From NCBI RefSeq assembly GCF_028656935.1, contig NZ_JAMDGZ010000043.1, positions 98,651 through 162,650 on the forward strand: a DNA stretch of 64,000 nucleotides. The letters run 5' to 3'. The notes beneath the pieces were generated by a model. The model was given only the letters and a program-made list of their open reading frames with translations, searched no databases and was not told the DNA's origin. The stretch's first letter is position 1. Every line of letters begins with the position of its first letter. A program made the position numbers and the translations under genes. This DNA comes from Pseudomonas rubra (lineage in GTDB: Bacteria; Pseudomonadota; Gammaproteobacteria; Pseudomonadales; Pseudomonadaceae). Shown piece after piece: positions 37,439 to 45,521 of this stretch.

Positions 37439-37954
37439 ATGAGTGATTCATCCGCCGCCATTACCCTGCAACGCTGTACCGAGCAGCATGTCGATGGCCT
37501 GACCGCGTTGTACAACGATCCACGGGTGGCGCGTCAGGTGCTGCAGATGCCGTATCAGGCGCCTGAGCTGTGGCGCAAGCGGTTGAACCTGGATAATGAG
37601 CGGATGCTGTTTCTGGTGGCGCTGCACCAGGGTGAAGTCATTGGCAGTTGCACGTTGGAGCAATTCGCTCGCATCCGTCGCGCCCACTGTGGTGGTATCG
37701 GCATGGCCGTGGCGTCTGCCTGGCAGGGGCAGGGCGTGGGCAGCCGCCTGCTTGAGGCGGTGCTGGAAGTGGCCGATAACTGGATGGGCCTGCAGCGGGT
37801 CGAACTGACGGTGTACACCGACAATCAACCGGCGCTGGCCTTGTACAAGCGCTTTGGTTTCACGGTTGAAGGTCAATTGATTGACTATGCTATGCGTGAC
37901 GGTGAGTTGATCGATGTCTACAGCATGGCGCGTCTGCGACGGCGCCAACGCTGA
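37439..37954 (+). CDS. GNAT acetyltransferase, YhhY (AaaT)-like
   Basis: 171 aa from ATG 37439, behind AAGGAGAG. The order ALYNDPRVARQVLQMPYQAP at the start, GIGMAVASAWQGQGVGSRLL (acetyl-CoA loop, core QGQGVG near 105), DNWMGLQRVELTVYTDNQPA near 125 and LYKRFGF near 142 follows E. coli YhhY, an L-amino-acid N-acetyltransferase. Substrates of this copy are unknown. It is followed by an HD hydrolase 13 bases downstream, and the two are likely co-transcribed. Confidence 0.83.
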   Translation: MSDSSAAITLQRCTEQHVDGLTALYNDPRVARQVLQMPYQAPELWRKRLNLDNERMLFLVALHQGEVIGSCTLEQFARIRRAHCGGIGMAVASAWQGQGVGSRLLEAVLEVADNWMGLQRVELTVYTDNQPALALYKRFGFTVEGQLIDYAMRDGELIDVYSMARLRRRQR

Positions 37955-37967
37955 GCGGGAGGGCCAT

Positions 37968-38393
37968 ATGTCGACGCTGGAGCGGGCCATTGCGGTGGCG
38001 GCGAGGGCGCATGAGGGGCAGCATGACAAGGGCGGCGCGGCGTACATACTGCACCCGTTGCGGGTGATGCTCCGGGTTTCGACGCCAGAGCAACGCATCG
38101 TCGCGGTGCTGCATGATGTGCTCGAAGACTCGCCGCTGACCCTCTCTGACCTTGCCCGCGAAGGCTTCGCCCTGAAAATTCTGGCGGCAGTGCAAGCGCT
38201 TAGCCGGCGCGATGACGAAAGTTACCAGGACTTTGTCGTGCGCCTGGGCCATGACCCGCTGGCGAGGGTGGTCAAGTTGGCCGACCTTGCCGACAACAGC
38301 GACTTGTCGCGCATTGCCATCCCGGGCCCGGCAGACCTTGCGCGCCTGGCCCGTTACCAGCAGGCCAGCGCCTACCTGCAGGCGCTGGCCTGA
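37968..38393 (+). CDS. small HD-domain hydrolase, possible small alarmone hydrolase
   Basis: 141 aa from ATG 37968 behind GGGAGGG, 13 bases after the acetyltransferase stop. It is a stand-alone HD domain: the RSH-type hydrolase signatures are ILHPLRV (about residue 27, first His), LHDVLEDS (about 48, HD and ED) and KLADLADNSD (about 102). This set resembles RelA/SpoT hydrolase and the small alarmone hydrolases that cleave ppGpp to GDP or GTP, without the synthetase or regulatory domains. Cytoplasmic, no signal. Other HD hydrolases act on nucleotides, so the substrate needs testing. Confidence 0.78.
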   Translation: MSTLERAIAVAARAHEGQHDKGGAAYILHPLRVMLRVSTPEQRIVAVLHDVLEDSPLTLSDLAREGFALKILAAVQALSRRDDESYQDFVVRLGHDPLARVVKLADLADNSDLSRIAIPGPADLARLARYQQASAYLQALA

Positions 38394-38396
38394 GCC

Positions 38397-39089
38397 TCAG
38401 CCGCAAGCGCTGAGGCTCACCGGGCCGACGAACTCATTGCCATGGCCCATCACGCAGGCGACCCGCTGGTTACGCTGGCGCTCCCAGGGCTGCGGCGGGT
38501 AGGTCTTGTTCCAGGCTTCGTACAACTGGCGGTCCTGTTTGGACAGCTTGAGGTTGTACTGCTTGCTCATATAGAAGTAGGTGCGCGCGATCATCCCGCG
38601 GATGGACGGCCGCGGCATGACCTTCTTGGCCTTGAAGTCCACCTGGGTCAGGCACGAGCCATATTGCCCGCGCTGCTCGGGCAACCAGCCGAAACTGAAG
38701 TTGCTGCGATCGCCATTGACCTCGCCGATGCTCGGCACCAGGTTGTGCAGGTCGGCCTCGGCGCGCTGGTAGGCCTTGTCATTGCGCGAGCAATTCTTGC
38801 GCCCGCCACTTTGCCAGCACTGGCGCTGGTGGCCGATCTGCCAGGCCGGAACAATATGCTCCCACTCGATGCGCGCGGCGCGGTTGGCATTCTTGCGCGG
38901 CACATAACCACAGGCATTCAAATCGACCTTGTTGCCGCTGTACTTGCAGCCGCAGTAAAACTCGGTGGACTGCGGCGCATACAGGCGCCAGGCGAGCTTC
39001 TTGGCTTCGCTGAAGGTGCGCGGTGCGTCGGCGTGGGCGGTGGTGACACTGAACAACAGGCAAGCTACTGCAAAAACCGGAAATCTCAT
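38397..39089 (-). CDS. endA: EndA-type endonuclease I, secreted
   Basis: 230 aa with a signal peptide (MRFPVFAVACLLFSVTTAHA). The nuclease signature RIEWEHIVPAW (about residue 70), CGCKYSGNKVDLNACGY near 45 and the ...HNLVPSIGEVNGDRSNF... region near 112 match endonuclease I, which has a beta-beta-metal active site. Located in the periplasm or outside, it cuts double-stranded DNA; in other bacteria it acts in nutrient use or DNA uptake. Several cysteines suggest disulfides. It ends 3 bases past the HD gene stop (convergent) and starts 6 bases after the DUF1654 stop. Confidence 0.92.
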   Translation of the reverse strand: MRFPVFAVACLLFSVTTAHADAPRTFSEAKKLAWRLYAPQSTEFYCGCKYSGNKVDLNACGYVPRKNANRAARIEWEHIVPAWQIGHQRQCWQSGGRKNCSRNDKAYQRAEADLHNLVPSIGEVNGDRSNFSFGWLPEQRGQYGSCLTQVDFKAKKVMPRPSIRGMIARTYFYMSKQYNLKLSKQDRQLYEAWNKTYPPQPWERQRNQRVACVMGHGNEFVGPVSLSACG

Positions 39090-39095
39090 GCGCTT

Positions 39096-39335
39096 TCAAT
39101 CTTCCTTCGGCACTACCCAGAAAATCTGCACGCCGCCGTCATCGCGGTAGGCGAGGGTGACGTTGTCGTTCTCGGCGATTTCGTCGAGCAGGGTGGCCCA
39201 GTCTTCGGGTGTTTCATGCTCCAAGCGGAAGATCAGCGCGGCCCGGGCTTTTTGCGCGGTGGGGGAATTGATGATTTTCTGGATGCGGATGCCCAGTTGT
39301 TGGTAACTGCTGGCAGGGGCGGAAGGGGTGGCCAC
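39096..39335 (-). CDS. DUF1654 protein, likely SOS-controlled
   Basis: 79 aa from GTG 39335, with AAGGA 7 bases upstream. A longer frame starting at an ATG within the palindrome would place the ribosome site inside the LexA box, so the GTG is preferred. The sequence (SYQQLGIRIQKIINSPTAQK, then IAENDNVTLAYRDDGGVQIF) matches the Pseudomonas DUF1654 family, small cytoplasmic proteins of unknown function that often sit behind LexA boxes. A perfect LexA-type palindrome lies 19 bases upstream. The stop is 6 bases before the endA start on the same strand, so the DNase may be in the same transcript. Confidence 0.82.
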   Translation of the reverse strand: MATPSAPASSYQQLGIRIQKIINSPTAQKARAALIFRLEHETPEDWATLLDEIAENDNVTLAYRDDGGVQIFWVVPKED

Positions 39336-39353
39336 GAAGCGTTCCTTTTTTAG

Positions 39354-39369
39354 CTGTATGCGCATACAG
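39354..39369 (-). promoter_or_regulatory. LexA operator (SOS box)
   Basis: CTGTATGCGCATACAG, a perfect 16-bp palindrome of the form CTG-N10-CAG. It lies just downstream of a possible -10 (TACTGT) with TTGCGA 17 bases before it on the - strand, so binding would block the DUF1654 (and perhaps endA) promoter. Confidence 0.85.
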
Positions 39370-39486
39370 TATTTTACTGTACGCAATTTCGCAACAGCTC
39401 GTCGGTGAAAGAGCGCATGTGACCGCAAACCGCGCGGTTTGCTGCGGCTTGTTTAAAGTTTTTTTTGCAAGGTTCAGGAAGGCAGG

Positions 39487-39512
39487 CTTGCCCGTCCTAC
39501 AGGGCGGGCAAG
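39487..39512. terminator. hairpin downstream of the asparaginase gene
   Basis: Perfect 8-bp arms CTTGCCCG (39487-39494) and CGGGCAAG (39505-39512), 19 bases beyond the asparaginase stop on the - strand; a weaker A/T tract lies farther downstream. Confidence 0.6.
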
Positions 39513-39530
39513 TACTTGGGGGTTACTCGA

Positions 39531-40619
39531 TCAGTATTCCCAGAAGATCCGCTGCAGCTCTTTGCTGTCCTGGGTCTTGGTCAGGGCGACCATGGCCAGA
39601 ATCCGGGCTTTTTGCGGGTTCAGGTCGTGGGCGACGACGAAGTCGTTCTTGTCGTCAGGCTGCTCGGCGTTACGCAGCACGAAGCCGCCGGCATTGACGT
39701 GGGACGAACGAATGATCTGCACGCCTTGCTTGCGCAGTTCCTGCAGGGTCGGTGCTACACGCGAAGAGACCGAGCCGTTGCCGGTGCCGGCGTGGATGAT
39801 TGCCTTGGCGCCGTTCTGTGCCAGGGCCTTGTAGGCGGTGTCGGTGACGTTGCCGTAACCGTAGGCGATATCAACGGCAGGCAGGCTGCTGATTTTCTTG
39901 ATGTCGAATTCCGAGTCGGCAGTGTGACGCTTGGCCGGCAGGCGGAACCAGTAGGATTTGCCTTCCACGACCATACCCAGCGGGCCCCATTGGCTCTTGA
40001 AGGCTTCGGTCTTGATGTTCACCGACTTGCTGACGTCACGGCCCGACTGGATCTCGTCGTTCATGGTGACCAGCACGCCTTTGCCACGCGATTCCTTGTT
40101 GCTGGCCACGGCCACGGCGTTGTACAGGTTGAGCATGCCGTCAGCCGACATGGCGGTGCCTGGGCGCATGGAGCCGACCACCACGATTGGTTTGTCGGTC
40201 TTTTCTACCAGGTTGAGGAAGTAGGCAGTCTCTTCCAGGGTGTCGGTACCGTGGGTGATGACGATGCCGTCGACGTCCTTGCTGTCGGCAAGTTCTGCGA
40301 CGCGTTTGCCCAGTTGCAGCAGGTTTTCGTTGCTGATGCTCTCGGAGGCGATCTGCAGCACTTGCTCGCCGCGCACATTGGCCAGGGTGGCCAGTTCCGG
40401 AACACCGGCGATCAGTTTGTCGATACCGACCTTGGCGGCCTGGTAGGTCGCGCTGTTGGCGGTGCTGGCGCCGGCGCCGGCAATGGTGCCGCCGGTGGCG
40501 AGGATCACCACGTTGGCCAGTTTCTGTTGGTTCTCGACTTCCTTGGCGTTGACGCCTGCGGGCATTAACAGCAGCAGGGCCAAAGCGCCCGGAACGAAGG
40601 AATTAAGTGCAGCTTTCAT
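39531..40619 (-). CDS. ansB: periplasmic L-asparaginase/glutaminase (type II)
   Basis: 362 aa with a signal peptide (residues 1-25, MPAGVNA-KEVEN). The two asparaginase threonine signatures are seen as ILATGGTIAGAG (about residue 39, first Thr nucleophile) and GIVITHGTDTLEETAYF (about 116, TDT). The exported location and length match the periplasmic glutaminase-asparaginase of Pseudomonas, which deamidates Gln and Asn for nitrogen. It is convergent with nothing close and divergent from the rbs operon across 335 bases, where apart from the rbs promoter and operator I see no further gene. Confidence 0.93.
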   Translation of the reverse strand: MKAALNSFVPGALALLLLMPAGVNAKEVENQQKLANVVILATGGTIAGAGASTANSATYQAAKVGIDKLIAGVPELATLANVRGEQVLQIASESISNENLLQLGKRVAELADSKDVDGIVITHGTDTLEETAYFLNLVEKTDKPIVVVGSMRPGTAMSADGMLNLYNAVAVASNKESRGKGVLVTMNDEIQSGRDVSKSVNIKTEAFKSQWGPLGMVVEGKSYWFRLPAKRHTADSEFDIKKISSLPAVDIAYGYGNVTDTAYKALAQNGAKAIIHAGTGNGSVSSRVAPTLQELRKQGVQIIRSSHVNAGGFVLRNAEQPDDKNDFVVAHDLNPQKARILAMVALTKTQDSKELQRIFWEY

Positions 40620-40870
40620 CGTTGATCTCTCTTCTGTCTGGAGTTCGCTGTGTAACGCGCTATCAGCAGCAGATTCCGTACCAGAACAGCCGTTCGTCGG
40701 TTTTCATCTTCAATCGCTTGATTTTGTTGGGTCTGAGCGGGCTGCTAAAACGCTGTCAGGGAATCATCTGGTTCGGAATTCCGAATATTCAGTGTATAAG
40801 TGTTCGGTTTTCCGATGTTTTTGAGGATAATTCCTACATACGTCGTACCAGCAAAACTGCTCGGGTCGAA

Positions 40871-40899
40871 TTGACAAAACCGGGTGGCATTCGCATAGT
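40871..40899 (+). promoter_or_regulatory. sigma70-type promoter of the rbs operon
   Basis: -35 TTGACA (40871-40876), 17-base spacer, -10 CATAGT (40894-40899). It lies directly before the RbsR operator. Confidence 0.72.
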
Positions 40900-40906
40900 G
40901 AGTTAA

Positions 40907-40920
40907 CGCAAACGTTTGCG
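40907..40920 (+). promoter_or_regulatory. LacI-family (RbsR) operator
   Basis: CGCAAACGTTTGCG, a perfect 14-bp palindrome with the central CG typical of LacI-family sites. It begins 8 bases after the -10 of the predicted rbs promoter and 35 bases before the rbsB ATG, so RbsR binding would block transcription start. Confidence 0.88.
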
Positions 40921-40954
40921 ACCCGATAAAAATCATAAGATCCGGAGTAAACCC

Positions 40955-41914
40955 ATGAAGCTGCCCTTTGCTGGACGCCTGCTGGCTGTCGCCGTACTGT
41001 CCTCGCTGACCCTCGCCGCACCCTTGTCCCAAGCCCTTGCCGATGAAACCAAGCCCAAAGTGGCGCTGGTGATGAAGTCGCTGGCCAACGAATTTTTCCT
41101 GACCATGGAAGACGGCGCCAAGGCCTATCAGAAAAACCACGCTGATGATTTCGAACTGGTGTCCAACGGCATCAAGGACGAGACCGATGCCGGCAACCAG
41201 ATCCGCATTGTCGAGCAAATGATCGTCTCCGGAGTCAACGCCCTGGTCATCGCCCCGGCCGACTCCAAGGCCCTGGTGCCGGTGGTGAAGAAGGCCATGG
41301 ACGCCGGCATCACCGTGATCAACATCGACAACCGCCTCGACCCTGAAGTGCTCAAGAGCAAGAACCTCAGCGTGCCCTTCGTGGGCCCCGACAACCGCAA
41401 GGGCGCGCGCCTGGTCGGTGAGTACCTGGCCAAAGAGAAGCTCAAGGCCGGTGACCAGGTCGGCATTATCGAAGGCGTCTCGACCACCACCAACGCCCAG
41501 CAGCGCACCGCAGGCTTCAAGGATGCGATGCAGGCGGCGCAGATCGAGGTCGTTTCCGTGCAGTCGGGCGACTGGGAGATTGCCAAGGGCAATGCCGTCG
41601 CCGCCGCGATGCTCAACGCCAACCCGCAGCTCAAGGCGCTGCTGGCCGGCAACGACAGCATGGCCCTGGGCGCGGTGTCGGCAGTGCGTGCCGCCGGCAA
41701 GGCCGGTCAGGTGCAGGTGGTCGGTTACGACAACATCAACGCCATCAAGCCGATGCTCAAGGACGGCCGCGTGCTTGCCACCGCCGACCAGTACGCCGCC
41801 AAGCAGGCGGTGTTCGGTATCGAGGCGGCGCTGAAGATGCTCAAGGGCGAAAAGCCTGAAGTCGACGTCGACAACGTCATCCAGACGCCGGTTGAGCTGG
41901 TCACCCAAAAGTAG
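40955..41914 (+). CDS. rbsB: RbsB, periplasmic ribose-binding protein
   Basis: 319 aa. ATG 40955 follows GGAG by 7 bases; a longer reading frame upstream begins inside the operator. A signal peptide ends near SQALA. The PBP1 fold shows MKSLANEFFLTMEDGAKAYQ near 35, GADSKALVPVVKKAMDAG-type sugar loop near 95 and NDSMALGAVSAVRAAGK near 225. It captures ribose in the periplasm for RbsAC. First gene of rbsBACRKD. Confidence 0.95.
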   Translation: MKLPFAGRLLAVAVLSSLTLAAPLSQALADETKPKVALVMKSLANEFFLTMEDGAKAYQKNHADDFELVSNGIKDETDAGNQIRIVEQMIVSGVNALVIAPADSKALVPVVKKAMDAGITVINIDNRLDPEVLKSKNLSVPFVGPDNRKGARLVGEYLAKEKLKAGDQVGIIEGVSTTTNAQQRTAGFKDAMQAAQIEVVSVQSGDWEIAKGNAVAAAMLNANPQLKALLAGNDSMALGAVSAVRAAGKAGQVQVVGYDNINAIKPMLKDGRVLATADQYAAKQAVFGIEAALKMLKGEKPEVDVDNVIQTPVELVTQK

Positions 41915-41941
41915 TCGCATAGCGCGCCAGGAGAACAGGCA

Positions 41942-43492
41942 ATGTCAGCGACTGCGGATGTCGTACTTTCAGTCAGCGCCATCGGCAAGACCTACGCCCA
42001 GCCGGTGCTGGGCGATGTCGATTTGAGCCTGCACCGGGGCGAGGTGCTGGCCCTGACCGGCGAAAACGGCGCGGGCAAGAGCACCCTGTCGAAGATCATC
42101 GGCGGCCTCGAAGCCGCCACCACCGGGCACATGCTCTACCAGGGCCGTGCCTATCAGCCTGGCAGCCGCGCCGCCGCCGAGCGCCTGGGCGTGCGCATGG
42201 TCATGCAGGAACTCAACCTGCTGCCGACCCTGACCGTGGCCGAGAACCTGTTTCTCGACAACTTGCCCGGGCGCGCCGGCTGGATCAACCGCAAGCGCCT
42301 GCGCCAACTGGCCCAGGCGGCCATGGCCCAGGTCGGCCTTGAGGCGATTGACCCGGATACCCCGGTGGGCGAGCTGGGCATCGGCCATCAGCAGATGGTC
42401 GAGATCGCCCGCAACCTGATCGGCGACTGCCATGTGCTGATCTTCGATGAGCCCACGGCGATGCTCACTGCCCGCGAGGTCGAGTTGCTGTTCACCCAGA
42501 TCGAACGCCTGCAGCAGCGCGGCGTGGCCATCGTCTACATCTCCCATCGCCTTGAAGAGCTCAAGCGCATCGCTCAACGTATCGCCGTGCTGCGCGATGG
42601 CAAGCTGGTATGTGTCGAGCCGATGCAGCGTTACAACAGCGAGCAACTGGTCAATCTGATGGTTGGCCGCGAGCTGGGCGAGCATATCGACCTGGGCGTG
42701 CGCAACATTGGCGCGCCGATTCTCAAGGTGCACAAGCTCAGCCGTGGCGACAAGGTCAAGCAGGTGTCGTTCGAGGTGCGCAGTGGCGAGGTTTTCGGTA
42801 TCTCCGGGCTGATCGGTGCCGGGCGCACAGAGCTGTTGCGGCTGATCTACGGCGCCGATAGCGCCGACAGCGGCAGCATGGAACTGGGCGATCCCTTGCT
42901 CCCGGTGCGGGTCGATTCGCCCGTGGACGCGGTGCGCCAGGGCATTGCCCTGATCACCGAGGACCGCAAGGGCGAAGGCCTGCTGCTGAGCCAGTCGATC
43001 AGCGCCAATATCGCCCTGGGCAACCTGCCGGCGATTTCCCGCGCCGGCGTGGTCAGCAGCGCTGCCGAGCGCGCACTGGCTGAACGGCAGATCGCCGCCA
43101 TGCGCATCCGCAGCTCCAGCCCCGAGCAGGTGGTCGGCGAGCTGTCGGGCGGCAACCAGCAAAAAGTGGTGATCGGTCGCTGGCTGGAGCGCGATTGTAC
43201 GGTGCTGCTGTTCGATGAGCCTACCCGTGGCATCGACGTCGGCGCCAAGTTCGATATCTACGGCTTGATGGCCGAACTGGCGCGCCAGGGCAAGGCCCTG
43301 GTGGTGGTGTCCAGCGACCTGCGCGAGCTGATGCTGATTTGTGACCGCATCGGCGTGCTCAGTGCCGGCCGGCTGATCGAGACCTTCAAGCGCGACAGCT
43401 GGACCCAGGATCAATTATTGGCCGCAGCCTTTGCCGGCTATCAGAAACGTGATGCGTTGCTGCATGAAGCGGCACCCAGGACTACCCCATGA
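41942..43492 (+). CDS. rbsA: RbsA, ribose ABC transporter ATPase (two ATPase domains)
   Basis: 516 aa with two ATP-binding cassettes, as usual for sugar importers. Walker A of domain 1 is GENGAGKST (about residue 40) with signature LGIGHQQMVEIARN near 145. The second cassette has the degenerate loop GLIGAGRTELL (about 285) and LSGGNQQKVVIGRWL near 400, with Walker B LLFDEPTRGID. ATG 41942 lies 7 bases after AGGAG. It energises RbsC. Its stop overlaps rbsC (ATGA). Confidence 0.95.
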   Translation: MSATADVVLSVSAIGKTYAQPVLGDVDLSLHRGEVLALTGENGAGKSTLSKIIGGLEAATTGHMLYQGRAYQPGSRAAAERLGVRMVMQELNLLPTLTVAENLFLDNLPGRAGWINRKRLRQLAQAAMAQVGLEAIDPDTPVGELGIGHQQMVEIARNLIGDCHVLIFDEPTAMLTAREVELLFTQIERLQQRGVAIVYISHRLEELKRIAQRIAVLRDGKLVCVEPMQRYNSEQLVNLMVGRELGEHIDLGVRNIGAPILKVHKLSRGDKVKQVSFEVRSGEVFGISGLIGAGRTELLRLIYGADSADSGSMELGDPLLPVRVDSPVDAVRQGIALITEDRKGEGLLLSQSISANIALGNLPAISRAGVVSSAAERALAERQIAAMRIRSSSPEQVVGELSGGNQQKVVIGRWLERDCTVLLFDEPTRGIDVGAKFDIYGLMAELARQGKALVVVSSDLRELMLICDRIGVLSAGRLIETFKRDSWTQDQLLAAAFAGYQKRDALLHEAAPRTTP

Positions 43493-44481
43493 AAACCACG
43501 CAACTGCACACCGCCGCCCCCAGCGCCAAGCGCAGCGGCAACTACTTTGGCCTGGGTAGCTACCTGGGCCTGGCCGGCGCTTTGCTGGCGATGATCGTGC
43601 TGTTCTCGTTGTTGAGCAGCCACTTTCTGTCTTACGCCACCTTCAGCACCCTGGCCAACCAGATCCCCGACCTGATGGTGTTGGCGGTGGGCATGACCTT
43701 CGTGCTGATCATCGGCGGCATCGACCTGTCGGTGGGCTCGGTGCTGGCCCTGGCCGGTTCCGCCGTCAGTGTGGCGATGCTCGGCTGGGGCTGGAGCGTG
43801 ATGCCCGCCGCCATGCTCGGCATGGGCGTGGCGGCGCTGGCCGGTAGCATCACCGGCTCGATCACCGTGGCCTGGCGCATTCCCTCGTTCATCGTCTCCC
43901 TCGGCGTGCTGGAGATGGCCCGGGGCATGGCCTACCAGTTGACCGGTTCGCGCACCGCCTATATCGGCGACGCCTTTGCCTGGCTGTCCAACCCCTTGGC
44001 GTTCGGCGTCTCGCCGTCGTTCATCATTGCCTTGCTGGTGATCATTCTCGCCCAGCTGGTGCTGACCCGTACGGTGTTCGGCCGCTACCTGATCGGCATC
44101 GGCACCAACGAAGAAGCGGTACGCCTGGCTGGCATCGACCCGCGCCCGTACAAGATCCTGGTATTCGCGCTGATGGGCCTGCTCGCCGGGCTTGCCGCGC
44201 TGTTCCAGATTTCCCGCCTGGAAGCCGCCGACCCCAATGCCGGCTCCGGCCTTGAACTGCAGGTGATCGCCGCCGTGGTGATCGGCGGCACCAGCCTGAT
44301 GGGTGGCCGCGGCTCGGTGATCAGCACCTTTTTCGGCGTGCTGATCATCTCGGTGCTGGCTGCAGGGCTGGCGCAGATCGGTGCTTCGGAGCCGACCAAA
44401 CGCATCATCACCGGGGCGGTGATCGTCATCGCCGTGGTCCTCGACACTTACCGCAGCCGGCGCGCGCGCAGGCGGACCTGA
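43489..44481 (+). CDS. rbsC: RbsC, ribose ABC transporter permease
   Basis: 330 aa inner-membrane permease with about nine hydrophobic segments. The family signature GGIDLSVGSVLALAG is near residue 78 and the EAA-like GINEEAVRLAGID region near 203. ATG 43489 overlaps the rbsA stop (ATGA), a coupled pair. It forms the channel that works with RbsA and RbsB. Confidence 0.95.
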   Translation: MKTTQLHTAAPSAKRSGNYFGLGSYLGLAGALLAMIVLFSLLSSHFLSYATFSTLANQIPDLMVLAVGMTFVLIIGGIDLSVGSVLALAGSAVSVAMLGWGWSVMPAAMLGMGVAALAGSITGSITVAWRIPSFIVSLGVLEMARGMAYQLTGSRTAYIGDAFAWLSNPLAFGVSPSFIIALLVIILAQLVLTRTVFGRYLIGIGTNEEAVRLAGIDPRPYKILVFALMGLLAGLAALFQISRLEAADPNAGSGLELQVIAAVVIGGTSLMGGRGSVISTFFGVLIISVLAAGLAQIGASEPTKRIITGAVIVIAVVLDTYRSRRARRRT

Positions 44482-44485
44482 AACA

Positions 44486-45508
44486 ATGGCAACCATCAAA
44501 GATGTCGCGGCACTGGCGGGGATTTCCTACACCACCGTGTCCCATGTACTGAACAAGACCCGACCGGTCAGCGAGCCGGTGCGCCTCAAGGTCGAGGCGG
44601 CGATCGCCGAGCTCGACTACGTGCCCAGCGCCGTGGCTCGTTCGCTAAAAGCGCGCAGCACCGCGACCATCGGCCTGCTGGTGCCCAACAGCGTCAACCC
44701 GTACTTCGCCGAGCTGGCCCGGGGTATCGAGGACGGCTGCGAGCGTAATGGCTACTGCGTGATCCTCTGCAACTCCGACGACAACCCGCAAAAGCAGCGC
44801 AGCTACCTGCGCGTGCTGCTGGAAAAGCGCATCGACGGCCTGATCGTCGCCTCGGTCGGTGAAGACCACGACCTGCAGGGTAGCCTGGCCAACGTGCGCA
44901 CCCCCATGGTCATCGTCGACCGGGCGCTGGAGGGTGTGGAGGCGGACCTGGTGAGTATCGACCACGAGCAGGGCGCTTATCTTGCGACCCGCCATCTGCT
45001 CGAACTGGGCCATCGCGACATTGCCTGCATCGGTGGCCCGGCCCACACCAGCGTCGCCCAGTTGCGCCTGGCCGGGTTTCATCGGGCGCTGGCCGAGGCC
45101 GGTGTCACGGCCCGTGACGCCTGGCTGCTGCACAGTGACTTCACCAGCCTGGGCGGATACGCGGCGGCGGCCCTGCTGCTGGAAGGCGAGCGGCCGACGG
45201 CGATTTTTGCCGGCAACGACATGATCGGCATCGGCGTGTTGCGCGCCGCCGCCGAGCGCAACATCTGCGTGCCCAGCGAGCTGTCGGTGATCGGCTTCGA
45301 CGATATCCAGATCAGCCAGTACGTGTTCCCGGCCCTGACCACCGTCGGCCAGTCGATCCGCGAGCTGGGCGAGAGTGCGGCCGAGCTGTTGCTGCGGCGC
45401 ATCGCCGAACCGCTGCGTGGAGCGCCGGAGCAACGCATCGTGGCGCCGAGCATTGTCTTGCGCGAGTCGACCGCACCGCGCCCCGACCTTTTCAATGATT
45501 ACCGCTGA
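44486..45508 (+). CDS. rbsR: RbsR, LacI-family ribose repressor
   Basis: 340 aa. The N-terminal helix-turn-helix is ATIKDVAALAGISYTTVSHV with the hinge helix SAVARSLKARST near 53, followed by a periplasmic-binding-protein-like sugar domain (about 62-335, GLLVPNSVNPYFAELARGIE). It starts 4 bases after rbsC. It is expected to bind the palindrome upstream of rbsB and release it with ribose or its phosphate, controlling its own operon. Confidence 0.93.
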   Translation: MATIKDVAALAGISYTTVSHVLNKTRPVSEPVRLKVEAAIAELDYVPSAVARSLKARSTATIGLLVPNSVNPYFAELARGIEDGCERNGYCVILCNSDDNPQKQRSYLRVLLEKRIDGLIVASVGEDHDLQGSLANVRTPMVIVDRALEGVEADLVSIDHEQGAYLATRHLLELGHRDIACIGGPAHTSVAQLRLAGFHRALAEAGVTARDAWLLHSDFTSLGGYAAAALLLEGERPTAIFAGNDMIGIGVLRAAAERNICVPSELSVIGFDDIQISQYVFPALTTVGQSIRELGESAAELLLRRIAEPLRGAPEQRIVAPSIVLRESTAPRPDLFNDYR

Positions 45509-45521
45509 GACGAGCCCGCAC

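Noticed and set aside
39354..39428. A longer DUF1654 start within or beyond the palindrome
   Set aside because: It would put the SOS box inside the coding part and has no ribosome site; GTG 39335 has one.
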